NCBI RefSeq assembly: GCF_040267685.1
Contig: NZ_CP158367.1
Coordinates: 2,852,001 to 2,916,000, forward strand
Direction: 5' to 3'
Source: Proteinivorax tanatarense
Lineage (GTDB): Bacteria > Bacillota > Proteinivoracia > Proteinivoracales > Proteinivoracaceae
DNA: 64,000 nucleotides
Every line of letters begins with the position of its first letter. Positions within the stretch are counted from its first letter, which is position 1. Below the pieces are notes generated by a model. That model was not told the origin of the DNA. It saw nothing but the letters and a program-made list of their open reading frames with translations, and made no database searches. The position numbers were made by a program, and so were the translations under genes. This document shows positions 63,834 through 64,000 of this stretch, piece by piece.

Positions 63834-64000
63834 ATGATTAAAGCTGTTCAAAAAAACATTCACTTTTTTACAGGCTTAGGTTATGCAACTATTTTTGGAT
63901 TTTCTTTTATGTTTACAGCTGAAGTGCTGGAGTATATTTCTCCGTATCATCTTTTGAGTTTCAGGTTTATGTTTGCCTTTTTGACTATGACCTTAATTCA
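63834..64000 (+). CDS. EamA/DMT-family transporter (5' part only)
   Basis: 55 residues visible: a first membrane helix (GLGYATIFGFSFMFTAEVL) and the start of a second (LLSFRFMFAFLTMTLI). The spacing and the 'GFSF', 'LLSFRF' pattern are typical of the first EamA repeat. AGGGGGT precedes the ATG. Exported or imported substrate unknown. Confidence 0.75.
   Translation, partial: MIKAVQKNIHFFTGLGYATIFGFSFMFTAEVLEYISPYHLLSFRFMFAFLTMTLI

Overview
The window looks like a chromosome piece from a low-GC, spore-forming, strictly anaerobic Gram-positive bacterium (class Clostridia) that lives on peptides and amino acids. The pointers are a CotX/CotV-type spore coat protein, a small clostridial ferredoxin, T-box leaders, tryptophanase, two oligopeptide importers and a complete glycine reductase operon with two in-frame UGA (selenocysteine) codons. 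The AT-rich intergenic DNA and the strong AGGAGG-type ribosome sites fit this. A haloalkaliphilic proteolytic lineage such as Proteinivoraceae/Natranaerobiales is possible, but this is only an inference.

Layout. 1-3.4 kb (minus strand): uracil-DNA glycosylase (partial), a CBS-pair protein, a GT51 peptidoglycan glycosyltransferase, a CotX-domain coat protein, a small charged protein and a ferredoxin. 3.5-4.9 kb (plus): a TPR protein whose 3' end overlaps a 62-residue exported-peptide gene, which is the layout of Rap/Phr-type peptide signalling. 4.9-13.4 kb (minus): tryptophanase, a sigma-54 activator with CBS and PAS domains, a lipoyl-fused dihydrolipoamide dehydrogenase, an AhpD-like protein, an ArsR regulator with a Cys/His tail and a MecA-like penicillin-binding protein. 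13.4-18.3 kb: T-box-controlled asnA and glnS on the plus strand. They flank a minus-strand RNHCP gene whose roughly 330-nt leader shares ordered sequence blocks with the 3' major domain of 16S rRNA. A second, less diverged 16S-like fragment lies just after asnA. 18.3-24.7 kb: gltX, a small membrane protein, a SagB-type oxidoreductase, a NERD-domain protein, a HAD phosphatase and an AprX-like subtilase. 24.7-37.2 kb: two paralogous five-gene oligopeptide ABC cassettes (oppABCDF), separated by a small membrane-protein gene and decayed non-coding DNA. 37.6-50.7 kb (minus): a SecB-like protein, two paralogous small membrane proteins, an S9 peptidase, a DEAD-box helicase, an MCP, a GGDEF-EAL protein, a phospholipase D-like protein, a DHH phosphoesterase, MurB and a stand-alone Cas6. 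51.0-59.1 kb (minus): tandem glycine riboswitch, then grdX-trxB-trxA-grdE-grdA-grdB-grdC-grdD. 59.3-64.0 kb: a beta-lactamase-fold hydrolase, RidA, a YfiH/PgeF-type protein, nucleoside hydrolase plus ribokinase, and the start of an EamA transporter.

How the genes fit together. Peptides would be imported by the Opp systems and cut by S9-type and other peptidases. Tryptophan would be split by tryptophanase. Glycine would be reduced to acetyl phosphate by the Grd complex, with electrons delivered by TrxB/TrxA. The tandem glycine riboswitch couples operon expression to substrate supply. Charging and synthesis of the amide amino acids (asnA, glnS) are under T-box control. The most novel-looking items are the 16S-rRNA-like leader of the RNHCP gene, the TPR/peptide pair, the TrxB fused to a cysteine-less thioredoxin domain, and the orphan Cas6.
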